The notes under the pieces: generated by a model
What the model saw: the letters and a program-made list of their open reading frames with translations, nothing else
Databases searched by the model: none
Told to the model about the DNA's origin: nothing
Made by a program: the position numbers and the translations under genes
Shown: positions 42,028 through 51,104 of the stretch, one piece after another
How the letters are laid out: the number at the start of each line of letters is the position of its first letter
Position numbering within the stretch: the first letter of the stretch is position 1
Assembly (NCBI GenBank): GCA_964594045.1
Contig: CAZQKR010000001.1
Coordinates: 62,001-126,000 of the forward strand
DNA: 64,000 bases
Origin: UBA2365 sp964594045
Lineage (GTDB): Bacteria > Bacteroidota > Bacteroidia > Chitinophagales > Saprospiraceae
Reading direction: 5' to 3'

Positions 42028-42939
42028 TTAGAAGGTGGTTTCATAATTTTCTACATTATAGCCCGCAAAAATACCATAACCATTATGAATATTCGTAAAA
42101 GCATCATATTTTAAACTGACGGTACCGGTAGTTCCGACCGGATAGATGCCGGAAGTACTTGAAATCCAGTGATATTTGAAAAATGCATCACTGCCAAAGT
42201 AAAAATGCCAGATGGACAATCCTTCAATGAGATTCACTTCAGAAGATTTACGGTATCCTCCCTGGCTGAGTATTCCAAGCGAATCTTCCGTCATCTTTTT
42301 AAGAAAAAGTTTTTGTCTGAGCCCTTTGTTTGCGTCATCGAATTGGAATTGCCCAATAGATCTGTCATCAGGCAGCAATAATGCCGTTTCCTCCAAAACG
42401 AGCGGTTGGCCAGAAACATCCTGATAAGTCTTTCTGACGGAATTGGATATGATCAAATTGGAAAATGTTTCCTTTTTTTCGGGAGTCAGCGTCAACAGCA
42501 TCCAGGTTTTTCCCTCTGCAAATTGTTGGTTCAGGTTAAGATCATATGCTGCTTTTTCCACAGGGATCTTATCTTGTGCCAAGATACCGGGAAAATCTTG
42601 ATGGCTGACCATAAGGGCGTATTGCACGCCAGCAACAGGTATGTGTCGGTCACAATAGTACAAACCATTTCCACGGTATTCAAACAGGTCAGTGTAACTG
42701 CCATCATCACCTGAAATGGAAACTTTCGCTCCTTCAACCCAATCCGGTAAAAGGTCATCACTGAGAATATTTCCTGAACTGCTGATGGTCAATTCCCATG
42801 GGTTCCCCGGAGAAAACAAACAATGAACAGCCATTTTGGGAGAATGGGGAAAATCTTCCACATCCAGCACGGTCTCACAGGAAGTCAGTACGATCAGGCT
42901 TAAAAAAAAAGTGAGCGAAAGTATGTGCAATATTCTCAT
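42028..42939 (-). CDS. DUF4249 domain lipoprotein
   Basis: This 303-residue lipoprotein begins MRILHILSLTFFLSLIVLTSC with a lipobox and C21, followed by DVEDFPHSPKMAVHCLFSPGNPWELTIS, the typical start of DUF4249. The rest is beta-rich, with repeated W/Y-containing strands. DUF4249 proteins are surface lipoproteins encoded next to TonB-dependent receptors in Bacteroidota and are thought to help capture substrates. Here it follows FecR by 64 bases and belongs to the sigma/receptor cluster upstream. The captured ligand is unknown. Confidence 0.87.
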   Translation of the reverse strand: MRILHILSLTFFLSLIVLTSCETVLDVEDFPHSPKMAVHCLFSPGNPWELTISSSGNILSDDLLPDWVEGAKVSISGDDGSYTDLFEYRGNGLYYCDRHIPVAGVQYALMVSHQDFPGILAQDKIPVEKAAYDLNLNQQFAEGKTWMLLTLTPEKKETFSNLIISNSVRKTYQDVSGQPLVLEETALLLPDDRSIGQFQFDDANKGLRQKLFLKKMTEDSLGILSQGGYRKSSEVNLIEGLSIWHFYFGSDAFFKYHWISSTSGIYPVGTTGTVSLKYDAFTNIHNGYGIFAGYNVENYETTF

Positions 42940-43003
42940 ATGACAAATTTACAACTTTCGCTCACAAAATAAACAACCGTTAAAACCAAAAAGAATGAAA
43001 AGA

Positions 43004-43978
43004 TTAACCATTACAGTTAACTTCATCTATTTCGAACGTACCTTTGTACTTTCGTAACTTAATGTCAAATAAAATTTGCAATTCCTTGATAAAATCCTCC
43101 ACCATACCCGGATAGACTACGGTATGCATTCTGCAGTCCTGGCCCTGGCCTTCCTTCAATCCGATCAATTCAAAACCATAACGAAGATTGATCTCTTCAA
43201 CAATGTCTTTTACAGTAACATCTTCAAAAACCATGGGTTCTCCGGCCCAGCTGTAATCCATTTTATCATACCGGTCAACTAACCGGATCCGGGCATCTTC
43301 AATCGTAGCCATTCCGGAATCCTGCAGAAATTGTTTTTCACTTTTGCCGGATTCAATAGCAAGTTTACCCTCTTTCAACTCTACCTGCAGGATATTTTGG
43401 TCAGCATTTTCAAGAATAAAAAACCGGGTACCCAAAACCGTGATGTCTCCATACGAAGTTTGGACAATAAAAGCTTTGGAAGGCAATGAACTCACATTAA
43501 AATAAGCACTTCCTGCAAGCTGTAATTTCCTGTTAAACAGTCCATAATATCTGTTCACCTCAAGTTTTGCATGAGGTGAAAGCACTACTTCAGAAAAGTC
43601 ATTCAGTACAATTGAAACCGGCTGATCGGTGTGATTGAAATAGTTTGCAGGCCTGAAAAAAATAAAATTCACTGCGGTCAGACCGATGATGAAGACTACG
43701 CTTGCAGCGATCAGTCTCATTTGATTTACCTTATGTAACAATGAAGGCCGGCCCGAAATTCCGATTTCAGTACGTAAAATTTTCCTGAGGGCTTCGGCAC
43801 CATCATAGCGATGCATACCGGACAGATCACTGCTGAGGATTTGAAGTTCATATATATCCCTAAGATGCTCAGCTGTATCCAGATCCAGATTTTCAAGATG
43901 GATTTCTCTTTCCAGTTGTTCCGCTGAACCGATATCTCCACGAATGATCTTCCAATATGTACTGTTATTTTTATCCAT
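43004..43978 (-). CDS. FecR family anti-sigma/transmembrane regulator
   Basis: This 324-residue FecR-type protein has an N-terminal cytoplasmic part (residues 1-85), one transmembrane helix at about 88-108 (LIAASVVFIIGLTAVNFIFF) and a periplasmic FecR domain starting at VSIVLNDFSEVVLSPHAKLEVN, then a C-terminal DUF4974-like part (TVKDIVEEINLRYGFEL). FecR proteins relay a signal from a TonB-dependent receptor to an ECF sigma factor. It lies downstream of the receptor gene with a 341-base gap and upstream of DUF4249, an order that differs from the more usual sigma-FecR-receptor. Confidence 0.9.
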   Translation of the reverse strand: MDKNNSTYWKIIRGDIGSAEQLEREIHLENLDLDTAEHLRDIYELQILSSDLSGMHRYDGAEALRKILRTEIGISGRPSLLHKVNQMRLIAASVVFIIGLTAVNFIFFRPANYFNHTDQPVSIVLNDFSEVVLSPHAKLEVNRYYGLFNRKLQLAGSAYFNVSSLPSKAFIVQTSYGDITVLGTRFFILENADQNILQVELKEGKLAIESGKSEKQFLQDSGMATIEDARIRLVDRYDKMDYSWAGEPMVFEDVTVKDIVEEINLRYGFELIGLKEGQGQDCRMHTVVYPGMVEDFIKELQILFDIKLRKYKGTFEIDEVNCNG

Positions 43979-44319
43979 GATACAAACCTATGAGTATTCC
44001 CGGATCGAATACCCCCATTTTGAAAAAAAATATTTGCACTTATTCAATAATTGATTTTTGTGCGATCATATTTCGTGCATTCCGGGATAGTTCTGTTCAG
44101 GCGTTAATGGAAATTGACCGCACGATATGAATTTCCTCAATTCGAACATTATTTATTGATCAAATGAACGTCTTCAATAACCCAGACTGCAAAATCATGA
44201 AGCGTTCAGGGATTACACCTGACAAAATACATTCAGGGATGTTTGTTTTGAGAATAACACACGATTCAGGCCAGACAGAACATATACCACTGATCATACA
44301 CCGTTAAATCTGCTATCAA
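43979..44319. promoter_or_regulatory. Leader region of fecR with a short dyad
   Basis: There is no gene here. GTATTC and GAATAC form a dyad with a 7-base spacer at 43994-44012, 15 bases upstream of the FecR ATG. It may be a regulatory site or part of a sigma-dependent promoter. The region otherwise separates FecR from the receptor. Confidence 0.3.
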
Positions 44320-46935
44320 CTATTGAATAAATAGGTTGAACCGGATATATGGAAGACATTGAAAACCACTGATCTGTCTGACTTCAAATTGATCTTCGTC
44401 CAGATACAATTTGGTTGCAATCGGATTTTTGTGGTTCAGTATATTTGTTAATCCCAAAGCATAATCAAAAATGTATCCTTTTGAGACCCATTTTCCGTAG
44501 ATACCCGCATCCAGGGACTGATAAGGTGCTATCCGGTAAGCATTTTTCAGTCCGTAATCCAGTACCCAATTGCCTTCACTGTTCAAATAACTGTTGAGTG
44601 CAAGGCTCACCGGTCTTCCTGAATGGTATTGCCACGAGGTATAACAACTGAATTTGTCCACCGGCGTGTACCTTACCAATAAGCTGCCTGTATGCCGCAC
44701 ATCAAAATCGCCGGGATAGATGGATTTCAGGTCATTCTGATCTTCGATGTAATCGGTTTTAGCCAATGTGTATGCAGCTACCATTGTAAGAAATCTGCTT
44801 TTCCAGTTGAGCTCCTGTTCCAGACCCCTGGAAAAAGCCCGGTGAGATATGACTTTCCCCTCCCAATTGCCTGAATCTGTAAACACTGGTAAAATGATAC
44901 CCCGGTCAAGGACAGGATCGTACTGATCACCCGGATTTTTGAATGCGGGCAGACCTTTTGCTGCGCGTAAATAAGCTCCGGCCTGATAAAGGATGTTTTC
45001 TGATATCTGCCAGGAATAGTCTATGGAAGATTGCCACATTTGCTGTGCAGGAAGTACACGGGAAGCAGGCAACCAAAAATCCGAGGATAAGCCATAAGTG
45101 TTCTGTAGAAGTAAATGCTGAGATTGGACAAATTTCTGGATGCTTACATGGAAAAGGTGGTTTTTTACAGGTTGGTAGCGTATTCTGAAAACCGGGTTGA
45201 GGAAATTTTTAAGCTCTCCGTAGGGATAAATAAGTGCTAAATACTGCAACCCACCACCGAATCCAATTTGATCAGTCCATTTATAATTCAGGTCCGAATA
45301 GATCTCTGCTGCCACTAATGAAGAGTCTTGCCCGGACTCTAAAAAAGACGTAAGGTCCTCAATATCATAGCTTATTCTCCTGTAGAGTGATGGCCGGAGG
45401 CGATGTAGAGTGGTTTTTACCCCGGTATTCAGCTGCAGATCGTTGCCAAAATAATATTTGGCCCGGATGTGGAGGATCACGTCCTTGATCTGAGACTGCC
45501 CCAGGATATTATTTCGCACGGTGTCGTTTTCCGCAACTAAAACAAACTGCTTCGCATTTTTGAAATTGCTGTAATTGCTCCAGGCGAACTGGCTGGATAG
45601 GCTGAGTTTATCACCGAAAACTCCGGTCCATTTGATACCACCCAGATTGCTACCCCATTCAACCTGATTTTTTAAAATTTGAGGTCCGTCCAGATAAGTG
45701 AACTGAACGCGGTCTTCATATTGTAGTGTCATGATCTCGATCAAATTCCGGGGGTTGATCCGATGAGATATTTTGATGTTGAAATCATAAAAATCCACGG
45801 AAGAGTTCTCAAACTGACTGAACCGTTTAGCGATTGCAGGCAGGTAGGCATCGATCAGGGATTTCCTCGCGCTGATCATCAGGGCAGTTGAACCTTTTGA
45901 AATTGGCCCGTTCAGGGTAACATCCATTGCAGATGAATTCAGACCGATATTGGTTTCCCATGCATGCAAATTCCCGTTTCTCAACTCATTGTTGACCACA
46001 CCGGATAAACGCCCGCTGAACTCCGGTGGAACATCATGTTTAAACAGATCTGCATGATTGACTGCCTGATGGTTGAATACCGAAAACAAGCCAAAACTGT
46101 GATTGGGTTCATACAAATGGATACCATCTACCAGGTAATGTGTGTGTGCATTGCCAAAACCTCGGATGGCCAAACCGGATTGCAGGTCGGTGGATTTTAA
46201 TACACCAGGCATCAGTGCGAGTTCCCGGAAGAGATCAATTCCACCCATGCTTCCGGGCAAAAACCGGACTTTGGTCTGATTCCTTCCTGCAGAAAAAGGC
46301 ATCTGCATTTCCGGAATGCTTTGCTGACGATCGTATATGATCACCGGTGTGATCTCTTCCCCATGCTTAAGGTAAAAGTCAGATTGGAGCGGTGTGTTAC
46401 TCCTTAGGTCAATAACTAGTTCGCCGTAACCAACATAGCTGATCACAGCCTTTTGGTCAGTTTCTCCACCATTCAGTCCAACATAAAAGTAGCCGTTAAG
46501 ATCTGAAATAGTACCGGTTGCACCAGGCATGATCAAAATATTGGCACCGATCAGATATTCGCCTGTCGACGCATCACGCACAAAACCGCTGAGTGAATTT
46601 TCCCTGGTCCTTCCCGGGGATGATATGAAATTTTTAAGCAGCAATATTTTCCTTCCCTGCCAAACCATTCTGACTGAAGCATTTGTTTCGATCAGATCAA
46701 AACACTGTCCCACGTTGATCTTCCCGGCCGGGATCAGGATCTTTTGTGAAAGATCCAGCTGGCTTCCTGAATAAGTAAGGTCAAGACCGGATTGTAGCCG
46801 GATCTCCTTTAGCAATTCTCCCAATTGCCATTCATTTTTGGTTGAACTGAATGGTTTACTATACAGATCAGTCTGTGAATGAGACACATAACCAAAAAGT
46901 ACAAAAATCAGGATCAATTGGATCGAAAGTCGCAA
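44320..46935 (-). CDS. TonB-dependent receptor with carboxypeptidase-like N-terminal domain
   Basis: This is an 871-residue outer-membrane receptor. The signal peptide is MRLSIQLILIFVLFGYVSHSQ. Next comes an STN/secretin-like domain (residues about 35-105, LGELLKEIRLQSGLDLTYSG), then the CarboxypepD_reg-like domain LSGFVRDASTGEYLIGANILIM (about 113-190), a plug domain (LPGSMGGIDLFRELALMPGV) and a 22-strand barrel ending PYIRFNLFIQ. An STN domain together with nearby sigma and FecR genes means it is a signal-transducing transporter: substrate binding triggers FecR and the ECF sigma factor. The substrate is unknown; no TonB-box can be assigned confidently. Confidence 0.9.
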   Translation of the reverse strand: MRLSIQLILIFVLFGYVSHSQTDLYSKPFSSTKNEWQLGELLKEIRLQSGLDLTYSGSQLDLSQKILIPAGKINVGQCFDLIETNASVRMVWQGRKILLLKNFISSPGRTRENSLSGFVRDASTGEYLIGANILIMPGATGTISDLNGYFYVGLNGGETDQKAVISYVGYGELVIDLRSNTPLQSDFYLKHGEEITPVIIYDRQQSIPEMQMPFSAGRNQTKVRFLPGSMGGIDLFRELALMPGVLKSTDLQSGLAIRGFGNAHTHYLVDGIHLYEPNHSFGLFSVFNHQAVNHADLFKHDVPPEFSGRLSGVVNNELRNGNLHAWETNIGLNSSAMDVTLNGPISKGSTALMISARKSLIDAYLPAIAKRFSQFENSSVDFYDFNIKISHRINPRNLIEIMTLQYEDRVQFTYLDGPQILKNQVEWGSNLGGIKWTGVFGDKLSLSSQFAWSNYSNFKNAKQFVLVAENDTVRNNILGQSQIKDVILHIRAKYYFGNDLQLNTGVKTTLHRLRPSLYRRISYDIEDLTSFLESGQDSSLVAAEIYSDLNYKWTDQIGFGGGLQYLALIYPYGELKNFLNPVFRIRYQPVKNHLFHVSIQKFVQSQHLLLQNTYGLSSDFWLPASRVLPAQQMWQSSIDYSWQISENILYQAGAYLRAAKGLPAFKNPGDQYDPVLDRGIILPVFTDSGNWEGKVISHRAFSRGLEQELNWKSRFLTMVAAYTLAKTDYIEDQNDLKSIYPGDFDVRHTGSLLVRYTPVDKFSCYTSWQYHSGRPVSLALNSYLNSEGNWVLDYGLKNAYRIAPYQSLDAGIYGKWVSKGYIFDYALGLTNILNHKNPIATKLYLDEDQFEVRQISGFQCLPYIRFNLFIQ

Positions 46936-46977
46936 AACAATTGTTTTTAAGCTGAAAATAAATTCTGAAACACAAAT

Positions 46978-47493
46978 CTAATCAGACTTTCGCTTAGATT
47001 TCAAATCTGTCCTCAACTTCTGCAACGCAGCGCTCATTTGTTTTTCCACTGTTTTCACGGAGACGCCCAGATGATCGGCGATTTCATCGTAAGTCAGTCC
47101 TTCCATTTTGGAAAGTATAAAGACCTGCTTTGTTTTTACGGGCAAACGTTCCACGGCAAGATACAATTGCTGCAGTTGTTCCAGTTGATGCAATTCAATT
47201 TGCTCGTCTTCATTTAATACAAGATCAACAGACTGTTTTTCAAGCATCCTTACTTTTTTTTGGTCTTTCTTGAGTTGGTGCAGGCAATTGTACCTGGTTG
47301 AAGCGAATAAATAGGCAGAAATGCTGGTTTCCAGTTCTATGTTCATCCTTCCTTTCCACAAATTGACAAAGACTTCCTGAACTATATCTTCCGCGACATC
47401 ATGATTTTCAATAAATTTAAAAGCAAACCTGCAGAGGACGGGATACCATTCTCTGAAAAGGGTGTTAAATGATTTTTCATCAAGCAGGATCAA
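46978..47493 (-). CDS. ECF-type RNA polymerase sigma factor of the FecI group
   Basis: This 171-residue sigma factor has region 2 (RFAFKFIENHDVAEDIVQEVFVNLWKG) and region 4 (LPVKTKQVFILSKMEGLTYDEIADHLGVSVKTVEKQM), the helix-turn-helix being in the last part. It lies 42 bases upstream of the TonB-dependent receptor and with FecR makes a complete cell-surface signalling cassette. It probably directs transcription of the receptor/FecR/DUF4249 genes. Its own start is an ATG 10 bases after the HMG-CoA lyase stop. Confidence 0.92.
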   Translation of the reverse strand: MILLDEKSFNTLFREWYPVLCRFAFKFIENHDVAEDIVQEVFVNLWKGRMNIELETSISAYLFASTRYNCLHQLKKDQKKVRMLEKQSVDLVLNEDEQIELHQLEQLQQLYLAVERLPVKTKQVFILSKMEGLTYDEIADHLGVSVKTVEKQMSAALQKLRTDLKSKRKSD

Positions 47494-47503
47494 AATTCAG
47501 ATA

Positions 47504-48358
47504 TTAAATTACCGGAATAATTTTACTTGCCAGATCAACTGCCTTTTCCAATTCTTCCGGATCGATATGAATTGGATGACCAAGTTGTATCAGTTTGCCC
47601 ACCATTTTTTCTGTTGCCATATTTCCGGTCAGTTCATCCTTTGCCATCGGGCAGCCTCCAAAGCCTTTGATCGCTCCGTCAAATCGACGGCAACCGGCAT
47701 TCAATGCTGCTTCGAATTTTACTTCCCAGTTGTGCGGAGAAGTATGAAAATGAGCCCCGATCTCCAGCATCGGAAAAGAAGGAATGACCTGACTGAACAA
47801 AACTTGTATCCGTTTTGTATCTGCCATACCGACTGTGTCTGAAATCGCAAAAATTTCAACGCCGACATCCCGCAGTTTTTCAATCCAGCGACATACGATT
47901 TCCGCATTCCATTCATCTCCGTAAGGATTGCCAAAGCCCATTGAAATGTAGATCACGAGTTTTTTATTGTATTGAGTACAAATTTCATTGAGTTCACTCA
48001 CAATATCCAATGAGTCGTTTATGGTCGAATTGGTATTTCTCAATTGAAAAGTCTCAGAAATGGAAAACGGATAACCCAGATAGCTGATCTTCTCAAATGA
48101 AGCAGCGGTTTGACCTCCTCTGGGATTTGCAACGATCGCCAGTAATTTACTTTTTGTTTGATCCATATCCAGCAAATCCAGCACATCAGCGGTGTCCCGG
48201 AGTTGCGGAATGGCTTTGGGAGACACAAAACTGCCAAAATCAATCGTGTCAAATCCGATTTTCAATAATTGATTGATGTACTTTGCCTTGTCTCCGGTTG
48301 GTATGAACCGGGGTATTCCCTGTATGGCATCCCTTGGACATTCAATCAATTTGATCAT
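47504..48358 (-). CDS. Hydroxymethylglutaryl-CoA lyase-like protein
   Basis: This is a 284-residue HMGL-like TIM-barrel enzyme expected to split HMG-CoA into acetyl-CoA and acetoacetate in leucine degradation. Motifs include the catalytic ECPRDAIQG (R of PRD), metal ligands in the HFHTSPHNWE segment, and the cysteine loop GFGGCPMAKDELTGN. The N-terminal motif differs from the common GPRDGLQ. It lies directly upstream of the ECF sigma gene by 10 bases but is probably functionally unrelated to it. The alternative assignment, another homocitrate-synthase-like lyase, is less likely given the GGCP loop. Confidence 0.85.
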   Translation of the reverse strand: MIKLIECPRDAIQGIPRFIPTGDKAKYINQLLKIGFDTIDFGSFVSPKAIPQLRDTADVLDLLDMDQTKSKLLAIVANPRGGQTAASFEKISYLGYPFSISETFQLRNTNSTINDSLDIVSELNEICTQYNKKLVIYISMGFGNPYGDEWNAEIVCRWIEKLRDVGVEIFAISDTVGMADTKRIQVLFSQVIPSFPMLEIGAHFHTSPHNWEVKFEAALNAGCRRFDGAIKGFGGCPMAKDELTGNMATEKMVGKLIQLGHPIHIDPEELEKAVDLASKIIPVI

Positions 48359-48532
48359 TTACAGTTCAGTTATATTTTCTGCCTGCCTTGCAGACAACAT
48401 GAATTTCCGGTAAATCTAAAAAAACTTTACAGGTTTTAATAGAAAAAACCAAACTGTACAATAATTATTGAAGTTGGATCAATATTCCAGGGTGCTGACA
48501 CAGCCTGATATTCTTCTGTTCAAATCAAACCA

Positions 48533-48955
48533 TTACCGGTACATTTCAGTACCGGCAAAATGAAAGCTGCCTTCGATCAGCGCGTTTTCATCACTGTCTG
48601 CACCGTGGATGGCGTTTTCACCCAAACTTTTTGCATATAAAGCCCTGATCGTTCCCGGAGCAGCTTCGGCAGGATTGGTTGATCCGATCAGTTTTCTGAA
48701 TTCTGCTACAGCATCCTCTTTTTCCAAAATCGCAGCAACGATTGGCCCGGATGACATAAATGCACACAACTCAGCATAAAACGGTCTTTCTTTATGTATT
48801 TCATAAAACTTTTCTGCCATTTCCTGAGTTAATTTATAATATTTCATGGCTACAATCCTAAAACCGGCTTCATTGATCTTTGCAAGTATTGCACCGATGT
48901 GTCCTGCCTTGACCGCATCAGGCTTGATCATCGTAAAAGTTCTGTTTCCTGACAT
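48533..48955 (-). CDS. ndk: Nucleoside-diphosphate kinase
   Basis: This is a 140-residue NDP kinase that exchanges the terminal phosphate between nucleoside tri- and diphosphates. It starts MSGNRTFTMIKPDAVKAGHIGAILAKI, and the catalytic histidine is in the conserved NAIHGADSDENA segment (H117). Length and order are standard. A TACTTTTG -7 box lies 22 bases upstream on the minus strand. It is a single gene, divergent from nrnA. Confidence 0.96.
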   Translation of the reverse strand: MSGNRTFTMIKPDAVKAGHIGAILAKINEAGFRIVAMKYYKLTQEMAEKFYEIHKERPFYAELCAFMSSGPIVAAILEKEDAVAEFRKLIGSTNPAEAAPGTIRALYAKSLGENAIHGADSDENALIEGSFHFAGTEMYR

Positions 48956-48977
48956 GTTAATTGATTTAAAATTTTTG

Positions 48978-48985
48978 CAAAAGTA
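48978..48985 (-). promoter_or_regulatory. -7 box of ndk
   Basis: The minus strand reads TACTTTTG, a perfect TAnnTTTG match 22 bases upstream of the ndk ATG. Confidence 0.5.
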
Positions 48986-49144
48986 ATAATATAGTTAATA
49001 TTCATAATATGCTGATTAATTTTTCTTAATATTGCGCCGTTTTTAAACAGAATGGAAATACAATGGTTTGGAACTGTTTTTGCCCGGCTTATTTTCCGGG
49101 AAAATTCTTGAAATTCAGATCACTTCTTTCCCGTCAGAAAATTT

Positions 49145-50143
49145 ATGGAAAACTTATCAGAACTTAAAAACCTGTTATCTTCTCCCAAGAATGTGGTGGT
49201 GTTTTCTCATCGCAATCCCGATGGCGATGCTTTAGGCAGTTCGCTAGCCTTGCAGCTTATGCTGGAAAAGAACGGACATCAGACCACCACGGTTTTTCCA
49301 AGCGAATTCCCGTCAACATTGAGTTTTCTGAAAAAAAGTGACAGTATTTTAATCCATGATTTTGAACCGGATGAAATCTCTGAAAAGATCAAACGTGCAG
49401 AAATCCTTTTCTTCCTGGATTTCAGCGGTCTGGACAGGATAGATAAAATGGCAGAGCAAGTTATGGCCAGCCAGGCATACCGGGTACATATAGACCATCA
49501 TCTGGACCCGGAACCGTTTTCCGACTTGCTTTACTGGGATGAAAAATCCAGCTCTACTGCCGAACTGATCTATTCATTTTTCGGGGAAATGGGTTGGCAT
49601 GATCAGGTGGATCAAAACATTGCAAACTGCCTGATGACCGGGATTATTTCAGATACTGGTTCATTTAAATACAATGTTAGCCCCAAAACCTTTAATATTG
49701 CAGCCGAATTGCTCCGGACCGGAATAGATATCAATTCCTTACAGGACAATATTTTCAACAGGCTCAGTGAGAAACACCTGCGTTTGCTTGGACATTGCCT
49801 TGTGAACAGAATGGAGGTCATACCGGAATACCGGACTGGAATCATTAAACTATATAAAGAAGACTACTCGGCATTTGATATACAAAGAGGTGATACTGAA
49901 GGTATTGTCAATTACCTGATGATGATGAACCAGGTAGAGATCGCAGCGCTGATCACTGAACAACCGACGATCATCAAGATTTCATTGAGGTCCAAAGGTG
50001 ATCTTTCAGTTCAGGAAATCGCCAGAGATCATTTCAAAGGCGGCGGACACAAAAATGCTTCCGGCGGCGCATTATACGGAAGCATGGATTATGTGATTAC
50101 AAAATTTAAAAATTTATTACCAAAATACGTTAAAAAAACTTAG
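49145..50143 (+). CDS. nrnA: Bifunctional oligoribonuclease and PAP phosphatase
   Basis: This is a 332-residue DHH/DHHA1 phosphoesterase that degrades oligoribonucleotides and dephosphorylates 3'-phosphoadenosine 5'-phosphate. The DHH part has FSHRNPDGDALGSSLAL, LDFSGLDRID and HIDHHLDPEPF, and the DHHA1 part ends GGGHKNASGG. The ATG at 49145 gives the usual N-terminus (MENLSELKNLLSSPKNVVVFSHRNPDGDA). It is followed after one base by an FKBP-type lipoprotein gene, so the two are co-transcribed. Confidence 0.93.
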   Translation: MENLSELKNLLSSPKNVVVFSHRNPDGDALGSSLALQLMLEKNGHQTTTVFPSEFPSTLSFLKKSDSILIHDFEPDEISEKIKRAEILFFLDFSGLDRIDKMAEQVMASQAYRVHIDHHLDPEPFSDLLYWDEKSSSTAELIYSFFGEMGWHDQVDQNIANCLMTGIISDTGSFKYNVSPKTFNIAAELLRTGIDINSLQDNIFNRLSEKHLRLLGHCLVNRMEVIPEYRTGIIKLYKEDYSAFDIQRGDTEGIVNYLMMMNQVEIAALITEQPTIIKISLRSKGDLSVQEIARDHFKGGGHKNASGGALYGSMDYVITKFKNLLPKYVKKT

Positions 50144-50144
50144 T

Positions 50145-51032
50145 ATGAAAAAAATCTTGATGAGTGCTGTATTGCTCGTGCTACTGATCTCCTCCTGTAA
50201 GCAAAAACCGGAGGTTGTCGCGTTGAAGCATTACGATGATAATTTCACCTATATAGAAAGAGGTAAAGGCGAATTACCCAAACCAGGGGAATACACAGTG
50301 TTCAGCCTGAAGGTGGTTGGTGACAATGGTAAAGTTTTCACCGATCTGACAGCTGAAGAAAACTGGACACGATACCGTCAGCCGGACAGCCCGGATGAAT
50401 TCAGGCCTGATATGCCTGTTGACGAGATACTTACTTTGCTCGTGGTCGGAGATAGTGTGACCTGGGTTTATAAAGTGGATTCCGTTACCAGGGAACATCC
50501 GATGCTGGAAGGCGCAACTGAACTCACTTATGGCATCAGCGTCAAAGAGATCGTTTCAGGTGATGAAATGCTCAAAAGGATCGAAGCCGAAAACAGTGAA
50601 ATGCAGGCAAAAATGTCTGAAACACAGGGTAAAGAGCCTATCGTAGCTGCCAAAGTTGAGGAATTGTTGAAAGCCTACAAAGGAAAAACCATCAAAGATC
50701 TGCAGAAAACCAAAAGTGGCCTTGAATATTCTTTTGTAAACAAAGGTAAAGGAGCAATGCCCAAAAGCGGTGAACTGGTGAAAGTTCACTATTATGGCGT
50801 ATTGGAGAGCGATGGTAAAATGTTCGACAATTCTTTCGGACGCGGCCAGGAATTTGCATTCACATTGGGCATGGGTGAAGTCATTCCTGGTTGGGATGAA
50901 GCGTTGGCTGTAATGCCAAAAGGCAGCGAAGCTATTTTCTTCATTCCTTATGACCTGGCATACGGTGAGGAAGGCAGACCACCTGTCATTCCGGCCAAAG
51001 CCAAACTGGTATTTTATATCGAGTATTTATAA
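50145..51032 (+). CDS. FKBP-type peptidyl-prolyl isomerase lipoprotein
   Basis: This 295-residue lipoprotein has the signal MKKILMSAVLLVLLISSC (lipobox C18), an N-terminal FKBP-like but degenerate half (PGEYTVFSLKVVGDNGKVF) and a C-terminal FKBP domain with KSGELVKVHYYGVLESDGKMFDN, PGWDEALAVMPKGSEAIFFIPYDLAYGEEG and a final LVFYIEYL strand. It should isomerise prolyl bonds in the periplasm or at the outer membrane. It is the second gene after nrnA and is followed by a paralog. The hairpin at 51047-51078 separates the two. Confidence 0.93.
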   Translation: MKKILMSAVLLVLLISSCKQKPEVVALKHYDDNFTYIERGKGELPKPGEYTVFSLKVVGDNGKVFTDLTAEENWTRYRQPDSPDEFRPDMPVDEILTLLVVGDSVTWVYKVDSVTREHPMLEGATELTYGISVKEIVSGDEMLKRIEAENSEMQAKMSETQGKEPIVAAKVEELLKAYKGKTIKDLQKTKSGLEYSFVNKGKGAMPKSGELVKVHYYGVLESDGKMFDNSFGRGQEFAFTLGMGEVIPGWDEALAVMPKGSEAIFFIPYDLAYGEEGRPPVIPAKAKLVFYIEYL

Positions 51033-51046
51033 AAACAAATACGAAA

Positions 51047-51078
51047 GCTAAACCTTTGGCATAAGCCTGAGGTTTAGC
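51047..51078 (+). terminator. Terminator-like hairpin between the two FKBP genes
   Basis: A 9-bp stem GCTAAACCT/AGGTTTAGC (51047-51055 with 51070-51078) with an inner GGC/GCC pairing is followed by ATTTTGTA. It probably attenuates transcription between the paralogs. Confidence 0.6.
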
Positions 51079-51104
51079 ATTTTGTATAGCATTAAAAAGC
51101 TTTT

